From positions 1 to 9,700 of the forward strand of contig MHHP01000006.1 of the NCBI GenBank assembly GCA_001817055.1: a stretch of 9,700 nucleotides of DNA, written 5' to 3'. Positions 1-6,405 of this stretch are shown here, piece after piece (position 1 is the first letter of the stretch; each line of letters begins with the position of its first letter). Source of the DNA: Candidatus Andersenbacteria bacterium RIFCSPHIGHO2_02_FULL_45_11. Lineage in GTDB: Bacteria; Patescibacteriota; Andersenbacteria; UBA10190. The translations under genes were made by a program, and so were the position numbers. The notes under the pieces were generated by a model, which had not been told where the DNA came from, searched no databases, and was given only the letters and a program-made list of their open reading frames with translations.

Positions 1-1
1 T

Positions 2-352
2 AAAAGTGATAATCCTGAAGGGTTTACCCTGAGCGAGCGGAGCGAGTCGAAGGGCAAAGGAGACGAAAAGGATTGTTGCCCGGGACGTGATACGGAAATA
101 AAAACTGCGAAGAAAGGGAAGGTGCTTGGAGCAACGACGAAGAAAGTTGTGAAAAAACTCAAGTTACGAAAAGTTTCTATAGAAAAAATGCAGCCACTGA
201 ACGGAATATTCTTTGAGGTGTATGGGCGGATGCCAACGTATAGTGAATGGCACTATTGGGCAGTGCGATATTTAACGGATAAGGGAGATTGGGAGAAGCT
301 GAGAAATACGATGAAGTATTACAAAGGAAAGGGAATCTCCCACCCCCTCTAA
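2..352 (+). CDS. 3' end of an uncharacterised, probably surface/exported protein (partial)
   Basis: The frame is open from base 2 to the TAA at 350-352, so this is the last 116 residues of a gene that begins outside the window. A GTG at 122 could start a 76-aa product, but nothing requires it and the frame continues upstream without a stop. Residues from the in-frame repeat (21-54) read FTLSERSESKG. A basic, low-complexity linker follows, with a VLGAT stretch of a kind I associate with CPR exported proteins. The end is a compact aromatic-rich segment (about 190-340) with FFEVYGRMPTYSEWHYWAVR followed by a helix-like LTDKGDWEKL. Similar YGR.PT..EW.YWA tails occur in CPR surface-type proteins as I recall them, but I cannot name a family. 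The last codons (ISHPL) and the stop run into the repeat cluster, so the natural C-terminus may have been replaced. Confidence 0.6.
   Translation, partial: KSDNPEGFTLSERSESKGKGDEKDCCPGRDTEIKTAKKGKVLGATTKKVVKKLKLRKVSIEKMQPLNGIFFEVYGRMPTYSEWHYWAVRYLTDKGDWEKLRNTMKYYKGKGISHPL
21..54. repeat. GC-rich dispersed-type repeat read in frame
   Basis: A 34-bp block flanked by CCCT (27-30) and AGGG (51-54) holds two direct copies of GAGCGAG (31-37 and 40-46). Its GC-rich, repetitive make-up differs from the AT-richer coding sequence around it. It is read through as part of the upstream partial gene with no stop. Sequences of this CCCTGAGCGAGCGGAGCGAG type are, as I recall, common dispersed repeats in CPR and other environmental genomes. 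Only one copy lies in this window, so its repeat status cannot be shown here. Confidence 0.5.
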
Positions 353-409
353 CTCCCCCTCGGGCGTAAAGCCCCGTGGGGGCCACGCCCCTTTACGGGG
401 CAGGGGGAG
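353..409. repeat. Palindromic element with cloverleaf potential
   Basis: An 8-bp outer stem, CTCCCCCT (353-360) with AGGGGGAG (402-409), encloses three perfect hairpins: GGGC/GCCC (362-365/371-374, loop GTAAA), GTGG/CCAC (376-379/383-386, loop GGG) and GCCCC/GGGGC (387-391/397-401, loop TTTAC). A competing long fold pairs CGTAAAG (365-371) with CTTTACG (391-397) and CGTGG (375-379) with CCACG (383-387). The arms are nearly symmetrical, as in a miniature inverted-repeat element. It begins one base after the TAA of the upstream gene. There is no T-loop, anticodon loop or acceptor pattern, so it is not a tRNA. Confidence 0.7.
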
Positions 410-424
410 AAACCGTCGTCGGCT

Positions 425-445
425 CCTCTCCTTACGAAGGAGAGG
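425..445. repeat. Perfect 9-bp hairpin, part of intergenic repeat cluster
   Basis: CCTCTCCTT (425-433) and AAGGAGAGG (437-445) form a perfect 9-bp stem around the triloop ACG. The following CTGGGTGAGG (446-455) and a weaker bulged hairpin (459-474, TGG/CCA with flanking GCG/CGC) continue the structured tract. No T-run follows, so it is not an obvious terminator. The purine/pyrimidine-skewed arms resemble those of the dnaX element (8583-8604), which suggests a related repeat type. Confidence 0.55.
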
Positions 446-482
446 CTGGGTGAGGTTAGCGTGGATTCCAGCGCGCCTCCTC

Positions 483-517
483 AACGCTTGGGGTTTTGAC
501 CGTTAACCCCAAGCGTT
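483..517. repeat. Perfect 13-bp inverted repeat, intergenic
   Basis: The arms 483-495 (AACGCTTGGGGTT) and 505-517 are exact reverse complements separated by the 9-base loop TTGACCGTT. The 3' arm runs into only three T residues followed by CCC, so termination would be poor. It lies about 45 bp upstream of the next promoter. It could be an end of the repeat cluster, a regulator binding site or an mRNA 3'-end stabiliser for the upstream gene. Between it and the promoter (518-560) I see nothing further. Confidence 0.6.
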
Positions 518-560
518 TCCCGGCGCCTACATATGGGATATCGCGGTCGCTTCTAAGTCA

Positions 561-569
561 TGGTAGAAT
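561..569 (+). promoter_or_regulatory. Extended -10 promoter, leaderless start of the DUF5678-like gene
   Basis: TGG then TAGAAT (564-569) gives an extended -10 (TGn + 5/6 match to TATAAT). No good -35 lies 17 bp upstream, which the TGn motif may compensate for. Six bases separate the -10 from the ATG at 576, so transcription would start at or next to the A of ATG. No Shine-Dalgarno site is present, which agrees with a leaderless mRNA. Confidence 0.6.
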
Positions 570-575
570 GGGGGT

Positions 576-791
576 ATGCAACATGCGCCCACAGTCAAAG
601 AAATCGTTGTCCCTATTGAGTATGCGGGGAAATGGATTGCATGGAATGCCGACCAAACTAAAATCGTAAGTAGCGGAGCAACAATTCAGGAAGCTCGGAA
701 CAAAGCATTCCAAGAAGGTGAAAAAACTCCTTGGCTAGATAAAGTCCCTCACAGAAGTATTCGGTTTGGCGGCTCCGCTTTTCACGCGTGA
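576..791 (+). CDS. DUF5678-like small protein
   Basis: A 71-residue soluble protein with no signal peptide or membrane segment. The core IEYAGKWIAWNADQTKIVSSG followed by T..EA...A and a closing VPHRSIRF matches the pattern I know for DUF5678: Y-GKW-VA--, a -V-SG- turn, a helix with EA, then a -VP- strand. The function of that family is unknown. The ATG sits right at the expected +1 of an extended -10 promoter, which supports this start. Its TGA overlaps the GTG start of the next gene (GTGA, 788-791), so the two are translationally coupled and likely work together. Known DUF5678 proteins often lie beside aspartic-protease-like genes (recalled, not checked), and this pair fits that. I am fairly sure of the gene and moderately sure of the family. 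Confidence 0.75.
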   Translation: MQHAPTVKEIVVPIEYAGKWIAWNADQTKIVSSGATIQEARNKAFQEGEKTPWLDKVPHRSIRFGGSAFHA

Positions 792-1258
792 AATTCGCAT
801 ACAAAAAATCATTTGTAGATCCAGTGCCGGGATTTGAGACTGGACTTATTTACCGGCCAATCATTCCGATTATATTAGTTGGGCATACGGGTGAGCTTCG
901 TTTTAACGCACTCGTAGACACTGGTTCAGATCAAACAATCTTGCCGCTTGTTGATGTTGAGTCTATTACCGGACTCACGATCGATAGGAGTATTGTATCT
1001 TCAGTACAAGGACGACTTGAGCATCATACTGAGAATTTATTTCTAGGGAATGCTACTCGACTTCGATTATCGAACGATGAGGTAGAGTACGAGTTTCCAG
1101 GTCCTGTTTGGTTTAGTGACGATGGTAACAGCCCTGCAATACTCGGACACAGCGGATTTCTTGAGTTTTTCAATATTTCGTTTAACGGGTCTGCTAAAGA
1201 ACTTACAATTACTCCGAACGATAACTTCAAGGGAACCACAAAGAAACTAAGCTGGTAA
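788..1258 (+). CDS. Retropepsin-like aspartic protease
   Basis: 156 residues, about the size of a single-domain retropepsin-like protease. The catalytic motif is clear: ALVDTGSDQTILP with Asp44-Thr45-Gly46-Ser47 after a beta-rich segment (RPIIPIILVG). Near the end, PAILG (116-120) matches the second hallmark of the fold (hydrophobic-hydrophobic-Gly), followed by FLEFFNISFN as a closing strand. One DTG per chain means it should act as a homodimer. No signal peptide is seen, so it is probably cytoplasmic. The GTG start overlaps the TGA of the DUF5678-like gene and no better start exists in frame. Its substrate is unknown; the coupled small protein is a candidate partner, inhibitor or substrate (inference). 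TAA at 1256-1258; the next gene starts 59 bp later. Confidence 0.82.
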   Translation: MKFAYKKSFVDPVPGFETGLIYRPIIPIILVGHTGELRFNALVDTGSDQTILPLVDVESITGLTIDRSIVSSVQGRLEHHTENLFLGNATRLRLSNDEVEYEFPGPVWFSDDGNSPAILGHSGFLEFFNISFNGSAKELTITPNDNFKGTTKKLSW

Positions 1259-1260
1259 GT

Positions 1261-1290
1261 GCCGCCGGACATCAACAGCGGTTTTCTTTT
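1261..1290 (+). terminator. Weak candidate terminator after the protease gene
   Basis: CCGC (1262-1265) can pair with GCGG (1278-1281) across a 12-base loop, followed by TTTTCTTTT (1282-1290). The T-tract is good but the stem is only 4 bp (5 with a G-T pair), so termination is possible but not certain. Confidence 0.3.
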
Positions 1291-1305
1291 GTTTGGGTTT
1301 TTATA

Positions 1306-1311
1306 TACACT
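1306..1311 (+). promoter_or_regulatory. Candidate -10 box of the lysS operon
   Basis: TACACT (4/6 to TATAAT) ends six bases before the ATG at 1318, the same spacing as at 564-569 and 9204-9209, implying a leaderless mRNA. Alternatives TATATA (1302-1307) and TATACA (1304-1309) overlap it. The upstream region is T-rich (1282-1303) with only a weak -35. Confidence 0.45.
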
Positions 1312-1317
1312 ATTTTT

Positions 1318-2787
1318 ATGGCTGAAGAGCGATTAGAAGAAATACGAGCCCAGCGAATATCCAAGCGTGCGCAGATGATTGCGGATGGGCAATTGCCGTA
1401 CCCGTCTGAAGTACGCCGCACCCATACTATTGCCCAGACAATTGAGCAATTTGATGCGCTTATACAAAGCGAGGAAACGGTGATGCTCCTTGGTAGAGTT
1501 AATTCTGTACGCTCTCACGGGGCAATTGCATTTTTAGATATAGCCGACGAGAGCAGTAAAATTCAGCTCCAGGCAACCAAGGAATTACTAGGAGAACGAT
1601 TTGAACAGATTATTGCAGTTGATAGTGGAGATTTTATAGAAGCAACAGGAACTGCAACCCTTAGCCGTAGAGGCGAGAAGACTATTCTCATTACGAATAT
1701 TCTTATGGCGAGCAAAGCCATCCGCCCTGTTCCGAATACCTGGTTTGGACTTAAAGACATAGAGGTGCGCTCCCGCCAACGCGAGTTAGACTTGCTTGCA
1801 AACCCCGAAACAAAAGAAGTGGCACGAAAACGCAGTAAGATTTTGCACTTCATCCGCACCTACCTTACCGAAAAAGATTTTATTGAAGTTGAAACACCTA
1901 TTTTACAGCCCATCCCAGGGGGAACGCTCGCGGAACCGTTTACAACTCATCACAATGCGCTTGATGCTGATTTATATCTTCGCATTGCACCTGAATTATA
2001 TTTAAAGCGATTACTCGTAGGTGGGTTTGAAAAAGTATTCGAAATTGGAAAAAACTTCCGCAACGAAGGTGTAGATAAATCACACAACCCAGAATTTACC
2101 ATGCTTGAATTCTACTGGGCGTATGCGGATTACGAAGACCTTATGGATATGGCAGAAGAATTACTATCAGGCGCAGCACACGCCATCACGGGCTCGTTCG
2201 ATGTGCCTTGGGGAGATTCCACTATTTCATTTAAGGGCCCGTTTGCACGGTATTCATATACCGAACTCATTAAGGAGCGTACAGGTATCGACGTGATGCA
2301 AGAAAAAGACCCTGCTGTGTATAAAGCGGCATTCAAAAAGCATGGCATAACACCACCAGAAGCAGACACGTACGGAAAATTGGTAGATGAACTGTATAAA
2401 GAAGTTGTACGGCCAACACTTCACAACCCTACCATTTTATACGACTATCCGATTGAACTCGTTCCACTTGCAAAGAAAAAAGCTTCTAATCCAAATATTG
2501 CAGAAATGTTCCAGCTCGTAATTGCCGGTATGGAACTAGTAAAAGCATACACAGAATTAAATGACCCGATAGAACAACGGGAACGATTTGAACAGCAGCA
2601 AGCAGAGCGGGATGGCGGGAACAAAGAAGCACATGTGATTGACGAAAACTATTTGCGCGCAATGGAATACGGAATGCCACCCGCAGCGGGGTTTGGGCTT
2701 GGAATTGACCGCTTGGCGATGCTGCTCACTAACACGCCACACCTGCGCGATACGATTTTATTCCCGCTCTTAAAGACGGAAGAATAA
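1318..2787 (+). CDS. lysS: Lysyl-tRNA synthetase, class II
   Basis: Charges tRNA-Lys with lysine using ATP in the cytoplasm. At 489 residues it matches the usual bacterial LysRS (about 490-510). An OB-fold anticodon-binding domain lies at about 55-135 (VMLLGRVNSVRSHGAIAFLD). The catalytic domain begins near 160. Motif 1 is around 190-205 (ETPILQPIPGGTLAEPF), the lysine-specific LRIAPELYLKRLLVGG lies at 221-236, motif 2 is FEIGKNFRNEGVDKSHNPEF (241-260) followed by TMLEFY, and motif 3 is GLGIDRLAML (460-469). All three motifs look intact. No Shine-Dalgarno site; the ATG sits at the expected +1 of a -10 box. serS follows after one base, so the two synthetases are very likely co-transcribed. Confidence 0.97.
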   Translation: MAEERLEEIRAQRISKRAQMIADGQLPYPSEVRRTHTIAQTIEQFDALIQSEETVMLLGRVNSVRSHGAIAFLDIADESSKIQLQATKELLGERFEQIIAVDSGDFIEATGTATLSRRGEKTILITNILMASKAIRPVPNTWFGLKDIEVRSRQRELDLLANPETKEVARKRSKILHFIRTYLTEKDFIEVETPILQPIPGGTLAEPFTTHHNALDADLYLRIAPELYLKRLLVGGFEKVFEIGKNFRNEGVDKSHNPEFTMLEFYWAYADYEDLMDMAEELLSGAAHAITGSFDVPWGDSTISFKGPFARYSYTELIKERTGIDVMQEKDPAVYKAAFKKHGITPPEADTYGKLVDELYKEVVRPTLHNPTILYDYPIELVPLAKKKASNPNIAEMFQLVIAGMELVKAYTELNDPIEQRERFEQQQAERDGGNKEAHVIDENYLRAMEYGMPPAAGFGLGIDRLAMLLTNTPHLRDTILFPLLKTEE

Positions 2788-2788
2788 T

Positions 2789-4054
2789 ATGATCGATATA
2801 GAACTGCTACGCAGCGAGCAAACACGCCAACAAACAATCGACGACCTGGGGAAACGAAACGTAGCTGCATCATCTGTTACATCTCTTATAGAAGCAGACA
2901 CTGCGTGGCGCGAAGCAACAGAAAAGCTAGAAGCTATACGAGCAAAGAAAAAAACATCCAGCTCCGCCATTGCAACTGCAAGCGAAGACGATAAAGCAGC
3001 AATTATTACGGCCATGCAGGCACTTGGAGTCGAAGAAAAGCAACTAGAAGAATCTCTTGCGCACGCAGAAGCAACTCGAACAGCACTATGGAAACAGATT
3101 CCGAATATTCCCCTCAACGACGTGCGACCAGGCGGCGAAGAAGACTATCAAGTGGTTGCAACAAGTGAAACTCCCGTACCTCCAAAAGAAGAAACTCCAA
3201 AAGACTACATAACACTCATGGGCAACAGAATTGATATGGAGCGAGGATCAAAAGTATCCGGAGCTCGGTTTACCTACTTGAGTGGCGATCTTGCGCGATT
3301 GGAATTAGCAGTAGCTTCATATGTACTAGATACACTGTCTGGTAAAGGCTTTGTGCAAGTAGTGCCTCCTTTGTTAATCGGAGAGCAAGCAATGGCTGGC
3401 ATGGGGTATCTAGACCAAGCCGGAGACGAAGTATACAAGGCGCAAGACGGTTTGTATTTAATCGGAACAAGCGAACAATCACTTGGTGCGATGCATATGA
3501 ATGAGATTTTGCCACTTGAGCAATTACCGCTTCGGTACTGTGCGTTTTCACCATGCTTTAGAAGAGAAGCAGGCAGCCACGGCAAGGATGTAAAAGGAAT
3601 ATTGCGTTTGCATCAATTTGATAAAGTGGAAATGTTCAGCATTACAACACCCGATAGAGCTGAAGATGAACACCAATTCTTACTTACCCAACAGAGAAGT
3701 ATTATGGATTCTCTGCAGCTTCCATATCGAGTTATAATGCTTGCAGCAGGGGATCTAGGTTCGCCATCTGCAAAAACATATGATATTGAAACGTGGATCC
3801 CGAGCGAAGGCAAATACCGAGAAACACATTCTACAAGCAATACCACTGACTACCAATCAAGACGCCTCAATATCCGGTATCGCAACGCTGAAGGCAGCAC
3901 AGAAAAGGCGCACATGCTCAATGGGACGGCCGTCGCACTCTCGCGCCTTCTTATTGCGCTTATTGAGCATCACCAACAGCCGGATGGCTCTGTTGCAATC
4001 CCTGAGGCCTTGCAACCGTACGTGCCATTTCGGCAATTATCTCCTAACCGTTAA
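2789..4054 (+). CDS. serS: Seryl-tRNA synthetase, class II
   Basis: Attaches serine to tRNA-Ser, the first step for both Ser and, where present, selenocysteine charging. At 421 residues it is full length. The N-terminal long-helix hairpin that grips the tRNA-Ser variable arm covers about 28-105 and is rich in Glu, Lys and Ala. The catalytic core has motif 1 near VVPPLL (191-196), the serine-site TSE (227-229) in GTSEQSLGAMHMNE, motif 2 FRREAGS (257-263) with GKDVKGILRLHQFDKVEMF (265-283), DIETW (332-336) and motif 3 NGTAVALSRLLIALIE (378-393). The TSEQ wording in place of the E. coli TAEV type is a lineage variant. The ATG lies one base after the lysS stop, with only a weak GAAGAA purine run inside lysS, so re-initiation by the same ribosomes is likely. 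Confidence 0.97.
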   Translation: MIDIELLRSEQTRQQTIDDLGKRNVAASSVTSLIEADTAWREATEKLEAIRAKKKTSSSAIATASEDDKAAIITAMQALGVEEKQLEESLAHAEATRTALWKQIPNIPLNDVRPGGEEDYQVVATSETPVPPKEETPKDYITLMGNRIDMERGSKVSGARFTYLSGDLARLELAVASYVLDTLSGKGFVQVVPPLLIGEQAMAGMGYLDQAGDEVYKAQDGLYLIGTSEQSLGAMHMNEILPLEQLPLRYCAFSPCFRREAGSHGKDVKGILRLHQFDKVEMFSITTPDRAEDEHQFLLTQQRSIMDSLQLPYRVIMLAAGDLGSPSAKTYDIETWIPSEGKYRETHSTSNTTDYQSRRLNIRYRNAEGSTEKAHMLNGTAVALSRLLIALIEHHQQPDGSVAIPEALQPYVPFRQLSPNR

Positions 4055-4060
4055 GTCGCC

Positions 4061-4843
4061 ATGAGCCGCATGCGCTGGCAGCCATTGCGTCGCCAACTCT
4101 TAGAGTGGTCATCAGTCGTTTTTTTAGCATGCATTACATTGGGGCCTATTCTACTGTTTGCGTGGCTACTGTTCTTCACCCAAACTTTTTCGATATCTGC
4201 AATTACTGTCGTAGATGCACGTCCAGGAACAGAGGAGCAAGTCCGCGCTATTGCACAGAAAGTGCAAAGTAAAAATATCCTTTTCCTTGCAACAGATTCT
4301 CTCGCAGGCTCGTTAGAACGAGATATTCCTCAGCTCCAAAATGTTCATATTATGCGCAAACTTCCAGGTACGCTTAAAATCATTGTCCAAGAAAAAACTC
4401 CTGTGCTTCTCTTGCTTTCAAATGGTTCGTACTATTTTGTTGATGCAAGCGGTATTGCGTATGAAGCAGCATCCCTCGATAGCTTGCCGGGCATCGTATT
4501 GCCAATCGTAAAAAACACAGATCCAGATACGCGGGTTACATTAGGTGCGCCTGCAATAGACGAAGCGTTTGTGGCATTTATAGCAGAGGTGCAGAAGAAG
4601 ATGCCAGATATTGCACATGCACAAGTTGTCGAAATGAAAATCCCTTCGCTCGCTGCCAGAGAAGTTCATTTTTTTCTGGATCGTAACTGGAATATCTTAA
4701 TGGACACTACGAGGCCTGCAAGCACTCAACTAGAAGTACTAGAGCGGCTACTAGAGCACACCGTAACACAAGACGAGCAACAAACACTTCAATATATCGA
4801 TCTTCGAATCCCAAACCGCGTGTACTACAAAACGCGCATCTGA
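4061..4843 (+). CDS. ftsQ: FtsQ/DivIB-like cell-division protein
   Basis: A single-pass membrane protein of 260 residues. A short basic cytoplasmic tail (MSRMRWQPLRRQ) is followed by one transmembrane helix at about 18-40. A POTRA-type domain follows (about 42-112), with the typical KNILFL, a Leu/Pro-rich turn, then VHIMRKLPGTLKIIVQEKTP. The beta domain begins YYFVDASGIAYEA (124-136), a classic FtsQ signature, and the protein ends YIDLRIPNRVYYK, matching the family's YIDLR...V closing strand. FtsQ/DivIB links the FtsB-FtsL complex to septal peptidoglycan synthesis. It starts 6 bp after serS, without a Shine-Dalgarno site, so it is probably in the lysS operon rather than in a dcw cluster. Its 3' end overlaps the convergent glycosyltransferase gene by 19 bp. 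Confidence 0.85.
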   Translation: MSRMRWQPLRRQLLEWSSVVFLACITLGPILLFAWLLFFTQTFSISAITVVDARPGTEEQVRAIAQKVQSKNILFLATDSLAGSLERDIPQLQNVHIMRKLPGTLKIIVQEKTPVLLLLSNGSYYFVDASGIAYEAASLDSLPGIVLPIVKNTDPDTRVTLGAPAIDEAFVAFIAEVQKKMPDIAHAQVVEMKIPSLAAREVHFFLDRNWNILMDTTRPASTQLEVLERLLEHTVTQDEQQTLQYIDLRIPNRVYYKTRI

Positions 4844-6345
4844 CGCACTACAATATCGCCTTGGTGTACAAATACCTCAGGGAACACTTCTTTTGATAGC
4901 TCGTGCCAGTTTGCAGGCGCAGCAAACGGTTGCTCTGTAAATCCTGTTGTATCAACCACCCATACTGCTTCTCTATATTCTGAAATATCTTGCGCACTTG
5001 CCACATCGCTTGCAACTGCAATAGGTGCACCGCTAAAATGCGAGAGCTTTCCATCAGCAGAGTACAAACGCACTGCTTGATCCGCCTGGAATTCTTCCTT
5101 CATATAATGCGCTGCCGGGAAATAGATATAGGGCGAGCTTACAAGTATTTTATCGTCGATTCCCCGATGATGCGCAATATATTGCATGGCGCCGTGCACG
5201 CCAGGGGAATGTGCAATATCTAGTTCGTTCCAAGAACGCGCATGCGCCCATATAGAAAAAATAAGGACTATTGCCACAGCGCCTGTACGAAAACGCGAGT
5301 ATGAAATACGGTCTACAAGAGCTGCCAATGCGATAAAAATAAAAATTCCTGCAAACGCAAAAAACCGGTCATTGTATAAACTTCTTGAGCCTAACGAAAT
5401 TCCGATCCCCAGCATAAACGGTACTAACGCCAGTACAAGCGTAAGATACGAACCGTCTCGTGTATCGCTCTTTCGCCAAAAACCAAGAAGCAACCAAATC
5501 AAAATCGTCAGCACAAGTGGCAGCACCAGAACTATTGCCATTAGCCCTGAGCGATCAGGCAAGGTGCTCGTGGGCACAAATACTCTATACAGCGTATCCG
5601 GAACTGAGAGGATTGTAAGGCGAGGTATCCAGTACGCTTCTTGTACCTGAGAGCGCTGCGCCAAGAAGCGCGGAACCCATGGGGCAACCAAGATGAGCGC
5701 CAACATACCCCCACATAGCGCTGCCCACAATGAGCGGTCTTGGATAATTTCCCCAACCCTGCCCTTCGTTTGCCAAAGAAGGATTATAAGCACGGCAAGC
5801 GCTTGGGCCGCTATCGTAAATAGGGCGTAGTAATGAACATAGAAGAATGCTGCAGCCAATACTCCATATACTGCAAACCATCTAAATGATTGCGCTCGGA
5901 TTCCGCGTATAAGTGCAAATGAAGAGAACAAGGCAAACGTCATCCCTAAGGTATACATTCTTGCTTCCCCTGCATACGCAATTACCCATGGAGATACCGC
6001 TAAAAATGCGGCTGCAATTATGCCTGCTCGTTTTGATCGAAAGGCCTCGGATGTAAATACATATGCGCCTACTATAGATAGAGCCGCACACAGCACAGAG
6101 AACGACCGCAGGGCAAGGGCCGATGAACCAAATACCACAGCCCAACTTTTCACCAATATATAATAGAGGGGCGGATGAACGTCTGCAGCGGTACGCGCTA
6201 TAAGATCAGCAACTGGAAACTGGATAAGCCTCCAGGTAAAGGACTCGTCAAACCAGACACTTCGTAGTGTTATATAGTATGACCGTAGCGCTACTGCAAG
6301 GGCAACTATGGCAATTAAAAGCCATATCGTGCGGGTACGTGACAT
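4825..6345 (-). CDS. GT-C membrane glycosyltransferase, GT39/ArnT-like
   Basis: A 506-residue polytopic membrane protein with about ten or more hydrophobic segments. Family marks: the first helix (IWLLIAIVALAVAL), then the extracytoplasmic loop with SVWFDESFTW containing the Asp33-Glu34 pair typical of polyprenyl-phosphate-sugar GT-C enzymes; HPPLYY (57-62); and EARMYTLG (127-134). Such enzymes move a sugar from a lipid-linked donor to a protein, lipid or glycan outside the membrane; acceptor and sugar cannot be told here. The C-terminal soluble part (about 380-506) is VSSPYIYFPAAHY-like, as in related enzymes. The frame stays open to a further ATG at 6555, but the added 70 residues lack family character and would lie antisense to the 6406 gene, so the ATG at 6345 is chosen. 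It ends in TAG, overlapping ftsQ tail to tail. Confidence 0.85.
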   Translation of the reverse strand: MSRTRTIWLLIAIVALAVALRSYYITLRSVWFDESFTWRLIQFPVADLIARTAADVHPPLYYILVKSWAVVFGSSALALRSFSVLCAALSIVGAYVFTSEAFRSKRAGIIAAAFLAVSPWVIAYAGEARMYTLGMTFALFSSFALIRGIRAQSFRWFAVYGVLAAAFFYVHYYALFTIAAQALAVLIILLWQTKGRVGEIIQDRSLWAALCGGMLALILVAPWVPRFLAQRSQVQEAYWIPRLTILSVPDTLYRVFVPTSTLPDRSGLMAIVLVLPLVLTILIWLLLGFWRKSDTRDGSYLTLVLALVPFMLGIGISLGSRSLYNDRFFAFAGIFIFIALAALVDRISYSRFRTGAVAIVLIFSIWAHARSWNELDIAHSPGVHGAMQYIAHHRGIDDKILVSSPYIYFPAAHYMKEEFQADQAVRLYSADGKLSHFSGAPIAVASDVASAQDISEYREAVWVVDTTGFTEQPFAAPANWHELSKEVFPEVFVHQGDIVVRQMRVL

Positions 6346-6367
6346 AGGGTATACTGTAGTATAGTAT
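6339..6367 (+). promoter_or_regulatory. Promoter of the 6406-8994 operon
   Basis: GTGACA (6339-6344, 5/6 to TTGACA), a 17-bp spacer and TAGTAT (6362-6367, 4/6 to TATAAT). Transcription would start near 6374 and give a leader of about 32 bases. The -35 box lies across the start codon of the divergent glycosyltransferase gene. TATACT (6350-6355) and TAGTAT (6357-6362) nearby are alternative -10 boxes. No Shine-Dalgarno site precedes the ATG at 6406. Confidence 0.55.
6353..6358 (-). promoter_or_regulatory. Candidate -10 of the glycosyltransferase gene
   Basis: Read on the minus strand, TACAGT lies seven bases before the ATG at 6345, close to the leaderless spacing seen elsewhere in the window. 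TATACT (minus strand, 6363-6358) is an alternative that would give a leader of about five bases. No clear -35 is visible. It interleaves with the plus-strand promoter boxes. Confidence 0.35.
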
Positions 6368-6405
6368 GAAACTAGTAAAACAGCCCAAACACAAACATTT
6401 GCACT

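Noticed and set aside
353..409. tRNA or tRNA-like gene because of the cloverleaf
   Set aside because: No TTCRANY loop, no 7-bp acceptor plus 5-bp stems and no anticodon loop; the stems are those of a palindromic repeat.
483..517. Integron attC site
   Set aside because: The 13-bp stem is exact and lacks the RYYYAAC/GTTRRRY core boxes and the extrahelical bases of attC; there is no integrase.
1282..1317. T-box or riboswitch ahead of lysS
   Set aside because: The space between the protease stop and lysS is only 59 bp and the likely mRNA is leaderless, which leaves no room for a T-box or lysine riboswitch.
5186..5650. 154-aa plus-strand frame within the glycosyltransferase region
   Set aside because: Shadow of the minus-strand membrane protein; Arg/Ser/Thr-rich, with no recognisable domain or promoter.
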